DNA of 64,000 nt. Origin: JBGSKY01 sp041740995 (GTDB lineage Bacteria; Planctomycetota; Planctomycetia; Pirellulales; Pirellulaceae). The DNA lies in NCBI GenBank assembly GCA_041740995.1, contig JBGSKY010000209.1:11632-75631 (forward strand), in the 5' to 3' direction. The notes under the pieces are model-generated. The model searched no databases. It saw only the letters and a program-made list of their open reading frames with translations, and was not told where the DNA came from. Positions within the stretch are counted from its first letter, which is position 1. Each line of letters starts with the position of its first letter. Position numbers and translations under genes: made by a program. Of this stretch, positions 35,645 through 44,462 are shown one piece after another.

Positions 35645-36637
35645 TCACCAATCTTTATGCAAGATGGCTTGAACATCCGGAGCGGGAAAACCAAGTGTTT
35701 TATCGACACGATTCAATAACATCTGGCCCTTGCGATATGCTCTTAGATTGCGGCAAGCTAACCGAGTCGTATCATCAACGCGATAGGCTGCTTGAGCGCC
35801 AACGTGCGGAGTGATCAAGACGTTATCCATCGACCAGAGCGGCGAATCAGCCGGCAATGGTTCGGTCGCAGTTACATCCAAACCAGCACCGCCAAGCTGT
35901 CCGCTTTGCAACGCGTCAATCAGTTCCGGTTCATTGACCACGCCACCGCGAGCAACATTAATGAGCAAGCTGCCGTTGGGCATTGCGTCAAAGACTTCCG
36001 CACCGATCGAACGTCGCGTGTCTGAATTAAGAGGCAACGTCAGGATTAAGATGTCCGATCGACTTGCAAGCTCGATCAAACGCTGCGGTTCCCAAAGTTG
36101 TGCGACTTCGACCGGCTTCTGAATTGGGAAAAAATCAGTCGCACAAATCTCGGTTTTAAATCCGGATAGTAACGGAACCATCCGTCGCCCATTGCCTCCA
36201 AGTCCGACAATTCCGATTCGTTTGCCGTGCAGATCGCCTGTCGGCCGACGCGTAAAATCCTTCGTTTGCATTTGTCGAAAAAAAATGGGCAGGCCTCGCA
36301 ACAGACCCAACAAAAGCGCTAAAGTTTGCTCGGCGACTTGATTTGCGAACAGTCCTGATGCACTGCAAACGGTGATATCCGAAGCGATCACCGAAGGAAC
36401 CAGACAATGGTCCAAACCGGCCGCCGAGGATTGGATAAATCGCAATCTCCCGGCTTTGGTTACCGCATCCCAATCGACTGGGACTTTTGCGTGACCGACG
36501 AAAATGTCCGCTTCGAACATCTTCTCGGCAATATTTTCTTGCCCAGCGTCAATAATTTTCGCTTCAGGCATAGCCTTCTGAAGTTCGGCTAGATGCTTTG
36601 GCAAAACGGGATAACAAACAACGACGTTCGATTTCAT
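35645..36637 (-). CDS. D-isomer specific 2-hydroxyacid dehydrogenase
   Basis: NAD-dependent dehydrogenase of the D-2-hydroxyacid family (330 residues). The nucleotide-binding motif is GIVGLGGNGRRMVPLL, followed by an Asp at ICATDFF that favours NAD. The catalytic Arg lies in INVARGGVVNEPEL, the Glu in VTATEPLPADSPLW, and the His in LITPHVGA. Residues 1-95 and the end form the substrate domain. It resembles glyoxylate/phosphoglycerate dehydrogenase relatives, but the substrate cannot be read. Monocistronic, divergent from the OxyR-like regulator, so control by that regulator is possible. Confidence 0.87.
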   Translation of the reverse strand: MKSNVVVCYPVLPKHLAELQKAMPEAKIIDAGQENIAEKMFEADIFVGHAKVPVDWDAVTKAGRLRFIQSSAAGLDHCLVPSVIASDITVCSASGLFANQVAEQTLALLLGLLRGLPIFFRQMQTKDFTRRPTGDLHGKRIGIVGLGGNGRRMVPLLSGFKTEICATDFFPIQKPVEVAQLWEPQRLIELASRSDILILTLPLNSDTRRSIGAEVFDAMPNGSLLINVARGGVVNEPELIDALQSGQLGGAGLDVTATEPLPADSPLWSMDNVLITPHVGAQAAYRVDDTTRLACRNLRAYRKGQMLLNRVDKTLGFPAPDVQAILHKDW

Positions 36638-37129
36638 GTTTTAACTTTGTTCAGAACAAGCGCAATTAGGTTCGAGGAAGTTTTGAGGATTTTATAGGCA
36701 ATCGAAAACATCGGAAGGCGTGTGCCGGGACGAGTTTGGGTTGAGGGAACTCGTCGAAACAGACGAAGCTATTTTGGTTGCGGTTTAGCGATCGCGAGCG
36801 TGAAATTCTCGCCCGCTTCTTCTCCAATAAAGAAACGATGCGCGCCCGTTTTCGTGTGGCGTTCGGCGAATCGGGACTGAGTATGCTGTAAATTCAGTGC
36901 AGATCCTCTTTTTTCAAACGGATTGCTTTCCCCGATCGACTTTGAATCTGATTATGACAGGCAAACCTGAACTAACGCACTGCGGCTGATGTTTCGAGTT
37001 GAAACAATGACTAGCCTTGCGGTATAAACTGCAATTGCATTTTTTGCATAGCTAAGGGTTTCCTCATGCGATTATTGCATGTCTTAACAAGTTGTTTCCA
37101 GAGTTCGATCGCCGTCAGGATTTTGAGTT
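36638..37129. other. Divergent intergenic region dehydrogenase/OxyR-like regulator
   Basis: 492 bases with no convincing gene. The last 100 bases before the regulator carry three TTGCAT hexamers and a TGCAATTGCA palindrome; the rest shows nothing I can name. Confidence 0.4.
37030..37080 (+). promoter_or_regulatory. TTGCAT repeat cluster upstream of the LysR-type gene
   Basis: TTGCAT occurs at 37035-37040, 37044-37049 and 37075-37080; the first lies within the palindrome TGCAATTGCA (37030-37039). LysR-type regulators often bind arrays of this kind upstream of their own gene, so autoregulation is suggested but unproven. Confidence 0.35.
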
Positions 37130-38017
37130 ATGGATTTCGATCAGCTTAAAAATTTCTTGCTCGTTGCCGAGCTTGGCAACTTCACGCGTGCTGCCAACCA
37201 ACTGCAGCTTTCACAATCGACGCTTAGCCGAGCGATTCAGCGATTGGAAGACGAATTGGGGCATTCGCTGTTCGAACGTCGAGCTCGAAGTGTCGTGTTG
37301 ACAGACGCTGGAGTACTTCTGCAATCGCGAGTCAAACAGATTTTGACGATCTTGGAAGATACGCAAGCAGAAATTGCGGACGATGGTCAGCATGGTCGAA
37401 TTCGAATCGGAGCGATACCGACAATCGCGCCGTACTTTTTGCCTGACCTACTACGGAAGTTTGCAACTGCTTATCCGCTCGCAAATATGTTGGTTCAGGA
37501 AGAAACGACGGATAATCTTTTGCGACGTTGTAAAGATGGCGATGTAGACTTTGCAATTCTTGCGCTCCCAATTAATGTCCGTTACCTTGAGATCGAAGAG
37601 CTCTTCGATGAAGAATTGTTTCTTGTGATGCCAGAAAATCACGAGCTTTCCAAAAAGAAAAGAATTACTCTCGAAGATACCCAGAATTACCCCTTTGTAA
37701 TGCTTGATGAAGCGCACTGCTTGGCGAGCAACATCGTGGCGTTTTGTCGGCAGCGATCGATCAATCCAGTCACTGTCGAACGGACAAGCCAGCTTGCAAT
37801 GGTTCAAGAGCTAGTATCTCTTTCACATGGGCTATCAATGATCCCAGCGATGGCACGGAGGCTTGATCAGGCTTCAAATCGCGTCTATCGATCGTTGTCT
37901 GGCGAACAGCCGATGCGGAAAGTTGTCGTGATCTGGAATTCGTACCGTTTTCAAAGTCAGCTCGCGACGAATTTTCAAAAACATCTGCGCCGTTATGCGA
38001 GAAGCTTTCAGAGCTAA
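37130..38017 (+). CDS. OxyR-like LysR-family transcriptional regulator
   Basis: A 295-residue LysR-type activator. The winged helix-turn-helix is at residues 18-60 (FTRAANQLQLSQSTLSRAIQ, then ERRARSVVLTDAG). The effector domain shows OxyR traits: IRIGAIPTIAPYFLP and, notably, HCLASNIVAFC with Cys197 and Cys206, the same positions and spacing as the redox pair Cys199 and Cys208 of E. coli OxyR, followed by LVSLSHGLSMIPAMA. This makes a peroxide-sensing OxyR the best guess. No catalase or alkyl hydroperoxide reductase is adjacent, and the gene stands alone between a dehydrogenase and a fasciclin gene. Confidence 0.85.
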   Translation: MDFDQLKNFLLVAELGNFTRAANQLQLSQSTLSRAIQRLEDELGHSLFERRARSVVLTDAGVLLQSRVKQILTILEDTQAEIADDGQHGRIRIGAIPTIAPYFLPDLLRKFATAYPLANMLVQEETTDNLLRRCKDGDVDFAILALPINVRYLEIEELFDEELFLVMPENHELSKKKRITLEDTQNYPFVMLDEAHCLASNIVAFCRQRSINPVTVERTSQLAMVQELVSLSHGLSMIPAMARRLDQASNRVYRSLSGEQPMRKVVVIWNSYRFQSQLATNFQKHLRRYARSFQS

Positions 38018-38184
38018 TGGTTTATGCGAGAATGACGCTGGCAATTAAGTAATTCCATGCGCCAAGAGGTTCCCTTGCGATACTCGAGAGTCGTTACGAA
38101 AAAAACGGTCGTGAATCTTTGACTCTCGACCGCCGATGGACTTTATAACTGCACCGAAAATGCAGTGTCTTTGAGCAACGAAGA

Positions 38185-38691
38185 CTACTTCGTTGGCATG
38201 ATTACTTGGTCGATGACGTGGATGATACCATTACCGGCCATAATGTCTGTCTTGATAACAGTTGCTTTGCCGTTGAGCATGACCTTGCCGTCTTTGACTT
38301 CAATCGCGATCTTCTCGCCGCTCAATGCTTCTGCTTCATTCAACTTGACAACGTCGGCGGCAGTTACTTTACCAGCGACTACGTGGTACTTCAAAAGAGC
38401 CGCAAGTTTGTCTTTGTTTTCGGGCTTGAGCAAGCTGGCCAGTGCGGCTTTGTCAACCTTTGCAAACGCTTCGTTGGTTGGTGCGAACACAGTGAACGGG
38501 CCTTTGCCCATCAATGCTTCAGCCAATCCCGCTGCTTTGACGGCAGTTACCAAGGTTGAAAAATCGTCGTTAGCTACAGCTACGTCGACAACTGTCTTAG
38601 GAGTGGCAGCGGCCTTCTCCTCGGCTGAAGCGAGCGGTGCAAAGGCAGTAACAAGTGCAAGGGCAAGCGATGGTAAAACGAACTTCTTCAT
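38185..38691 (-). CDS. Secreted fasciclin (FAS1) domain protein
   Basis: A 168-residue exported protein: signal peptide MKKFVLPSLALALVTAFAPLASA, then one FAS1 domain. The domain opens VVDVAVANDDFSTLVTAVKAAGL and has the conserved FTVFAPTNEAFAKV and YHVVAGKV, ending with GIIHVIDQVIMP. Such single-domain proteins are secreted or surface adhesion-like molecules; a precise role is not known for bacteria. It is monocistronic, with a likely leader in the 870-base gap upstream of dnaA. Confidence 0.93.
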   Translation of the reverse strand: MKKFVLPSLALALVTAFAPLASAEEKAAATPKTVVDVAVANDDFSTLVTAVKAAGLAEALMGKGPFTVFAPTNEAFAKVDKAALASLLKPENKDKLAALLKYHVVAGKVTAADVVKLNEAEALSGEKIAIEVKDGKVMLNGKATVIKTDIMAGNGIIHVIDQVIMPTK

Positions 38692-38893
38692 AAGTGACTC
38701 CAGAGAGTTTAAAGGTTAAATCGAACGGTTGTCATATCTTCACTGTGTCGAAGTAGGCCTCCAACGAACAACAGTGCGAGTCAGACGTTCCCAAGAATTG
38801 GAAAGTTGTGGGGACCGGAACGTGATGTTGCCGGCGTCTGACACACCATAGCAACGTGTCAAGCAAATTTTCCAAATTTAGTCGTGCGTTGGT

Positions 38894-38939
38894 GTCGCAC
38901 TATTTTTTTGCGACTCATTCGCGACGACTTCCTGTCGCA
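38894..38939. repeat. Alternating GTCGC/GCGAC inverted repeats
   Basis: GTCGCA at 38894, TGCGAC at 38909, GCGAC at 38921 and GTCGCA at 38934 form two small adjacent hairpins, the first with a T-rich loop. They may be protein-binding iterons or part of the leader of the fasciclin gene. Confidence 0.35.
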
Positions 38940-39159
38940 AACTTTCGACTATCCCTGCACTCGGCAATCCTTTTTTTGCCAGCCAAGTTGCATAAGCAAC
39001 ATGCAGCGAGGAGATCAGCACGACGTAAATGAAACTTGGTCACAGATATTGGCTAAGAAACTATCTCGCCCATGAAGAAAGGTCCGAAAATGCAAGGGAA
39101 ACTTGCAAAGCGAAAAAAAGCCGAATTCCGTCGAGTTTGGTAATCTGTTTGTAGACAAG

Positions 39160-39168
39160 TTTTGCACA
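39160..39168 (+). other. DnaA-box consensus match
   Basis: TTTTGCACA fits the relaxed DnaA-box consensus exactly. A single match can occur by chance, so its weight comes from lying 400 bases before dnaA and next to an AT-rich run. Confidence 0.3.
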
Positions 39169-39561
39169 ATCTGGCTGGCTTCAATTGTGAACGACTGATT
39201 AAAATTTAAATTTCTTGCCAAACGCTTGCATAACGGCCTGACGCGTTAAATCATGGACACGTTTTACACGCTAGATCCGCAAACATGTCGCTTAAAAATT
39301 GACGCCAGAGCTAGCAATACTACAATTCTGCCCTGCCAGCTCGGCACGGGATTGGAAACGATTTCTGCGCCGCGCTGGAGTGGCATGATTGCCGACTGGA
39401 TCGAAGCGGCGGATATCTCAACAAGGTGGCGTTCAGTGCCTTTGAGGCCTCTTTTTGGTGCTTGATCGCGAATTACGGATTCGTGGTCGTGGGCCGATTT
39501 GAGCCGAGTGTCAGCTGTTTCGGAAAATTTCGCGGAAAAACTTGGAGCGCGGTAAATAGCG

Positions 39562-41241
39562 ATGACACTTCTTCTCAGCCAGCGCATTGGTTGTCGTTCT
39601 GACACATCGACGTATGCCGCTAACACGGAAGTCGCGGCGGCTCTGATGCCCTATCGAAAACTAGATGGCGTCGAGATTTTGCCAGCTGGATCGATGAATC
39701 GAAGCGATCAACCTGCCAAAACTTCGCAAGGTTCGCTTTTTCTGGCACGTCTGTTGCAACTGATCGGACAAAATGCATTTGAATTATGGTTTAATCCACG
39801 AACAAATGTGGAAATCGATTGTGATACAATTCGAGTTTTAGTCGATAATGATTTTCTGGCTGATTGCATTCGTAGCTTCTGTTTCCCGGAGATACGACAG
39901 GCGGCAAATGAGCTTTACGGACCGGCGATAAAAATTGCAATTTCCGTCGCTGTGATCCCAGCAGAGTCGTTGGCGTCGGCCGAAAAGAGCTGTGTTCAGG
40001 GCAGCGATTCAAAGGTCGGAACCGATGCGGCTGAAGAATCAACGGCAGCGTCGATGAGTCAACAGCAAGCGGAGCAGCGATCATCCCTCTTCATGTTGAC
40101 CAAATCAACGATGCTTTCACACGTCAAATGCGTGCCATCGACCAATGCATCGTTGCCCATGAAGATTACTGAACCTAAAACAACACAGAATGCCACATTG
40201 ACCTCCCCGGGCAATAAACCGGTACCGACATTTCTAACCGGTGGTTCCAATCGGCTCGCTTGTACCGCGGCTGAAATGGTTTTAGAGCGTCCTGGTGAAC
40301 TTGGGCCGTTGTTCGTTCACGGACCAAATGGTTGCGGCAAGACGCATCTGTGTAAAACGTTAAGAGAACAATTTCGTGCGCGGCACAGATTCCGTCGTGT
40401 GATGTACATGACTGCCGAACAATTCACAATCGATTTTACGGAATCGACTCGCGGAGCGGGCTTTGCCGCGTTCCGGAAAAAATATCGCGACGTCGATGTG
40501 CTCATCATAGATGATATCCAGTTTTTCGTTGGCAAGTCGCAGACGCTGGCCGAGTTGAGGAACACCATTGATGATTTACTTAGCCGTCGCCGGCAAGTTG
40601 TCTTTGCGGCCGATCGCTCTCTGGCGGAGCTAGTTTCATTGGGGAGCGATTTGCACGCCCGATTGTCCGGCGGAATTGCCTGCGCCATTCAATTGCTAGA
40701 CGTCGAACTGCGACGTGATTTACTGAGCAATCTTTGTAAACAGCATAATGTGCGATTAAGCGATTCGACTCTTGATGCATTGGCGGAAAAGACGAATGGA
40801 GATGGACGATCGATTTACGGGATTGTTTTTCGCTTGATGGCTCAACAACGCAGCAACGGCGGTTCGATTAGTCGCGAAGAGGCAATTAATTGCACGCTTG
40901 ATCTAATACGAGCGGGCCAGCCAGTCGTGAGACTGACCGACATCGAACGCGTTGTTTGCGATAGCTTTGGTTTGGAGCCGAAAACGCTCAAAGCCAAAGG
41001 GCGAAGCAAAAGTATCAGCGGGCCTCGAATGCTAGCTATGTTTCTTGCTCGCAAACACACGATGGCCGCTTATTCAGAGATCGGCGAATTCTTCGGTAAT
41101 CGTCAACACTCCACGGTGATCTCCGCACAAAAGCGAGTTGAGGATTGGATTGCTGCCAACGAAACGCTAGCTCATCGCAGTGGCAGCGTCAGTGTCCGCG
41201 ACTTGGTTCGAAATGCCGAATCGATGCTGCACGTCGGTTGA
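39562..41241 (+). CDS. dnaA: Chromosomal replication initiator protein DnaA
   Basis: AAA+ initiator of chromosome replication. Domain I is at about residues 50-115 (LLQLIGQNAFELWFNP). A long variable domain II follows to about 225. Domain III has Walker A GPNGCGKT (254-261), Walker B LIIDDIQFF (from 314) and sensor-type DLHARLSGG. Domain IV ends with LKAKGRSKSISGPRMLAMF and the DNA-binding signature FFGNRQHSTVISA. All core motifs are intact, so it should be functional. The start is uncertain: ATG codons at 39562, 39646 and 39694 are all before domain I, and none has a strong Shine-Dalgarno sequence. dnaN and recF do not follow, as is common in planctomycetes. Confidence 0.93.
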   Translation: MTLLLSQRIGCRSDTSTYAANTEVAAALMPYRKLDGVEILPAGSMNRSDQPAKTSQGSLFLARLLQLIGQNAFELWFNPRTNVEIDCDTIRVLVDNDFLADCIRSFCFPEIRQAANELYGPAIKIAISVAVIPAESLASAEKSCVQGSDSKVGTDAAEESTAASMSQQQAEQRSSLFMLTKSTMLSHVKCVPSTNASLPMKITEPKTTQNATLTSPGNKPVPTFLTGGSNRLACTAAEMVLERPGELGPLFVHGPNGCGKTHLCKTLREQFRARHRFRRVMYMTAEQFTIDFTESTRGAGFAAFRKKYRDVDVLIIDDIQFFVGKSQTLAELRNTIDDLLSRRRQVVFAADRSLAELVSLGSDLHARLSGGIACAIQLLDVELRRDLLSNLCKQHNVRLSDSTLDALAEKTNGDGRSIYGIVFRLMAQQRSNGGSISREEAINCTLDLIRAGQPVVRLTDIERVVCDSFGLEPKTLKAKGRSKSISGPRMLAMFLARKHTMAAYSEIGEFFGNRQHSTVISAQKRVEDWIAANETLAHRSGSVSVRDLVRNAESMLHVG

Positions 41242-41399
41242 TGCACGCTTGATGGAATCCTCAATACCTCTAGAAAATTCTGGGCTTTGCTCATTCGGGT
41301 CTTCCCGCGGAACCGACAGAATCGATAAAGTCGCTTCGTCGATCATCTCGATTCGGCTTGCAGAATGACTGCAATTCTTTCAGCGAGGGCAACCCTCCG

Positions 41400-43130
41400 A
41401 TGTTCGCTTTTCAATTCAAACTGCCGCAATCGTTCGGTTGCCGAAGATCAGCTCGTCTAGCTCGAGCAGGTCGGGTGCCAGTCATTTGGGCTGGCGTTGC
41501 CGCAGTCACGGTTGCTGCCGGTGGATATTTTTTACCGTACTCAACTAACGAAACTACTTCATCGCCCGCGAGAAGTTCTGCTACTGCGAACGTAGACGAA
41601 ATAGCGGGCTCATCGGTAGAAGTTCCACTAGGGCTTTCGATCCCCGACGCCATCGTTACACAGCCCTTAAAACCGCTGGGCCAAGTTGCCGTTCCCAAGG
41701 AAGGTTTTGCATCTTCAAGCATGGCAGCGAAAAATCGATCCGATCATTTTGATGACTTGGGAAACGAAATACAAAGCGATCAGGCGTACTCTTCCGCGAA
41801 CCAGACATATTCTGCGCCATCGCCAACGCCTTCAAAAATTCAGCCTGAGGCGAGTAAGCTGACGGGACCAGTCTTTGGGGACGACCCAAGACTTAGCAAT
41901 CAAGCAGACGTCTACTACGCAACCGATCGAATGGCAATCGAGCCAGCATCGATCACATTTTGGGGACCGGTGTTGCTGCCACTTGCGATAATCTTGTTGG
42001 GAACTTTCGTTGCCGTGGTGGGCTTACGACGATCAGCGATCAAGTGGCTTTGGGCGATTGCGACCGTTGCCTGCCTAATGATGTTTGCGCTGCTGTCTTT
42101 GAAACTTTACAGCCGGTCGGTGCAAGCGCTCCAACTGGCGAAAGTCGGCGGAGTGTTTTTTAGCGGTAAACGCAACGAAGCTATATTGACTGAAGTGATG
42201 CATTACGGGTGCGCTCGAATCACGTTGCCGTCCAATCATGTAAAAGGTACGGTTGAGCGGCCAAGTCTGTTAAAATTCGAATTCAATGAGTCGGCTGACA
42301 AGCATGTTGTCATTCGACAAGTTGCACCGATGCAAAGCGATGAGTTTTTCGGTTCGATTGACCAAAGTCTCGAATCGGCGCTTGACGATTCTATTTTGAT
42401 GTTCGTTCACGGATACAACGTCGGCTTCGAAGATGCCCTTCGCAGGACGGCACAGATCGCGATCGATTTGGATTACGAAGGCGTACCTCTGCTATATTCT
42501 TGGCCGTCGGTTGGTACTGTGACTGGTTATACAACGGACGAAGGAACGGTTGATTGGAGCGTTTTGCACTTGGAAAAATTGATTCTCGACCTTCGAGAGA
42601 GAACCAATGCAAAAAAAGTCCACGTCATTGTTCATAGTATGGGCAATCGAATCTTACTAGGCGCAGTTGAACGATTAGCATTGCGATATCCGACCGCCCA
42701 ACCGACGCTTGGGCAAGTTGTCTTAGCGGCACCAGACGTTGATCTCGCGCAATTTGAATCGCGTTACCGAACGTCGATTCAGCAAGCCTCTGAAAGGGTG
42801 ACGCTCTACACATCTTCTGGCGACCGCGCGCTGCTGGCTTCGATGGCGGTGCACGGTTACGAGCGGCTTGGGCTCTCGCGATCAGACCTGCGGACTTATC
42901 GTGGGATAGATACGGTTGATGTTTCTGGATTAGACACAACCTTATTAGGTCATTCTTACTATGGCAGCCAACTGGATCTGGTGAAAGATATTCGTGCATT
43001 AATCGAGCTTGGAACGCCGCCGCCAAGCCGTAAGTGGTTGCAGCAAGTTGCGGGCAGTGCAGATCCCGGCTTGTGGCGATTCCAAGCGGATTTGGAGCTG
43101 GCAAAAACTCCGGTCAATGCAACGCGGTAG
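41400..43130 (+). CDS. Membrane-anchored DUF900 alpha/beta hydrolase
   Basis: A 576-residue protein with one N-terminal transmembrane segment (VPVIWAGVAAVTVAAGGYFL), a Ser/Pro-rich linker, then two more hydrophobic helices near residues 180-240 (FWGPVLLPLAIILLGTFVAVV and WLWAIATVACLMMFALLSL). The C-terminal half is a DUF900 hydrolase: MFVHGYNVGFEDALRR forms the oxyanion region, VHSMGNR carries the nucleophilic Ser, APDVDL an acid and LGHSYYG the His. The ATG at 41400 follows a GAGGG motif and is preferred to an upstream TTG. It lies downstream of dnaA with a 158-base gap. Substrate unknown; an esterase or lipase acting near the membrane is the family expectation. Confidence 0.82.
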   Translation: MFAFQFKLPQSFGCRRSARLARAGRVPVIWAGVAAVTVAAGGYFLPYSTNETTSSPARSSATANVDEIAGSSVEVPLGLSIPDAIVTQPLKPLGQVAVPKEGFASSSMAAKNRSDHFDDLGNEIQSDQAYSSANQTYSAPSPTPSKIQPEASKLTGPVFGDDPRLSNQADVYYATDRMAIEPASITFWGPVLLPLAIILLGTFVAVVGLRRSAIKWLWAIATVACLMMFALLSLKLYSRSVQALQLAKVGGVFFSGKRNEAILTEVMHYGCARITLPSNHVKGTVERPSLLKFEFNESADKHVVIRQVAPMQSDEFFGSIDQSLESALDDSILMFVHGYNVGFEDALRRTAQIAIDLDYEGVPLLYSWPSVGTVTGYTTDEGTVDWSVLHLEKLILDLRERTNAKKVHVIVHSMGNRILLGAVERLALRYPTAQPTLGQVVLAAPDVDLAQFESRYRTSIQQASERVTLYTSSGDRALLASMAVHGYERLGLSRSDLRTYRGIDTVDVSGLDTTLLGHSYYGSQLDLVKDIRALIELGTPPPSRKWLQQVAGSADPGLWRFQADLELAKTPVNATR

Positions 43131-43410
43131 TGTGAAAAGCTCGCGTGGCCAATTGAGTCTGGCTGATTTAGAAAGAATCGAATTGATTAGCCAGTTGCGA
43201 CGCACAGTCAATGCGACCGAGGACCGTATTCTCGCGATTGATCAGGTCCCAGGAATTTATTTTGTCTTCGAAAGGATCGGTTATTTTCCGCAGTTCATAG
43301 CTGCCCTCACGCTCACTAGCAACAGCCAGATTGATTGGGGAAATAGATTTTTGTTAGTGTGGCATCAGTGCCGATTGGTGTTCCAAAAAATTTCCCTTCG
43401 CAAATACTAA
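43117..43410 (+). CDS. Possible small hypothetical protein
   Basis: A 97-residue frame beginning at ATG 43117, overlapping the end of the DUF900 gene by 14 bases. Its sequence (SLADLERIELISQLRRTVN, ATEDRILAIDQVPGIYFVFERIG) is not obviously random but matches no family I know. Overlap and direction would allow translational coupling. Low confidence. Confidence 0.25.
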   Translation: MQRGSVKSSRGQLSLADLERIELISQLRRTVNATEDRILAIDQVPGIYFVFERIGYFPQFIAALTLTSNSQIDWGNRFLLVWHQCRLVFQKISLRKY

Positions 43411-43692
43411 GTTGCGCCGATTGCAAACTAATTTGTTTTGATTGAGTAAGTTAGCAACCAGCAGTTTCGTCGGTCTGCGAACAATGATCAGCGTCGATCG
43501 ATTGGCTGGTCGCATCGTAAGTGAGATTCGAAATGCCGTCGATCGATGATTTGCTGCTTGTCGGTTGCAACACGAATCTGCAACTGTTGTAGTAAATTGC
43601 CAATGTCGCAGCTGCAAAGGCAGCTTCGATTGCATTGAGTCAATCGTTAGCAGGCTGAGCAAGATTTAAACGATGGCAATCAAGCTTGGCGG

Positions 43693-44235
43693 TTAAGAGT
43701 TCGCAAGCGGTGCTGTTCGAGCGGAGAAGACATGCGGCTCGTTGAGCGTATCGACGGCTGGAACATCGATGCGTTTGTTTCGCTTGCTGCTATGACGCAT
43801 CTCGACCAGCGTGACTAGGATACCGTGCTGGACGATCTCTCCATTTTGATTGATTAGCTTGCGATTCCAGTGCACTTCGCCATGACGGCGACCATGTGGC
43901 ATCAGATCGACAACCTCCGTTTCGACCACAACAGAGTCACCAACCATTATCGGTCGAACAAATTTCCAAGAGACAAGGTCGACCAGTGCCGCGGTTCGTA
44001 CTTTTGGTCGCTCCGAACTCAGTCCAGCCATTATTGACAGACCAAGCAATCCGTGAGCGATGATCTGGCGAAATGGAGTTTCGGCTGCAAATTCGGGGTC
44101 AACATGAATGGGTGTGTGGTCACCAGTTAAATTGGCAAAGCCAAAGATATCGCGTTGATTGATGACTCGCGAGTCGCTGGTCCACTTCTGTCCCTGTCGC
44201 AAGTCTTCGAAGGCAAGTGCATCCATAACAACCAT
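43693..44235 (-). CDS. MaoC-like hotdog-fold dehydratase
   Basis: A 180-residue protein of the (R)-specific enoyl-CoA hydratase/MaoC family. The hydratase motif is FANLTGDHTPIHVDPEFA, with the catalytic Asp and His, followed by FRQIIAHGLLGLSIMAGL. The second half has VVETEVVDLMPHGRRHGEV. An ATG three codons inside (44226) gives MDALAFEDLRQG and may be the true start. It probably hydrates or dehydrates an acyl-CoA or acyl-ACP. No fatty-acid or polyhydroxyalkanoate genes flank it, so the pathway is open. Confidence 0.87.
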   Translation of the reverse strand: MVVMDALAFEDLRQGQKWTSDSRVINQRDIFGFANLTGDHTPIHVDPEFAAETPFRQIIAHGLLGLSIMAGLSSERPKVRTAALVDLVSWKFVRPIMVGDSVVVETEVVDLMPHGRRHGEVHWNRKLINQNGEIVQHGILVTLVEMRHSSKRNKRIDVPAVDTLNEPHVFSARTAPLANS

Positions 44236-44462
44236 TTTCTATTTGCCTCCGCGTTAGAACTCCTTCGAATGCCCGACATGCTAGTTCCACTATCGAAGAA
44301 CATTGGCAGCGAACAAACCCGTGTGGCCTAAAATGTAGCGGGTAACTTGCTGGCAGTGCAAGGACGGTTGTGTGGCTAAATTGGTTACTTTTTGTCTACT
44401 TCATCGATAAATCGTTAATTTGGTTGATTTAGTCAAAATACGCTAACATCGATCATCGGCCT

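Larger units (their letters stand above)
38692..39561. other. Gene-poor 870-bp region upstream of dnaA; weak candidate replication origin
   Basis: No convincing gene is present. It contains one exact match to the DnaA-box consensus TTWTNCACA (39160-39168), one near match (TTTTACACG, 39262-39270), an AT-rich run AAAATTTAAATTT around 39200-39212, and alternating GTCGCA/TGCGAC inverted repeats at 38894-38939. These fit an origin but the box count is low, and planctomycete origins need not be next to dnaA. Short frames at 38884, 39253 and 39264 look like chance. Confidence 0.25.

Noticed and set aside
39264..39626. 120-residue minus-strand frame before dnaA
   Set aside because: Overlaps the dnaA start, has no family features and lies in a possible origin region.
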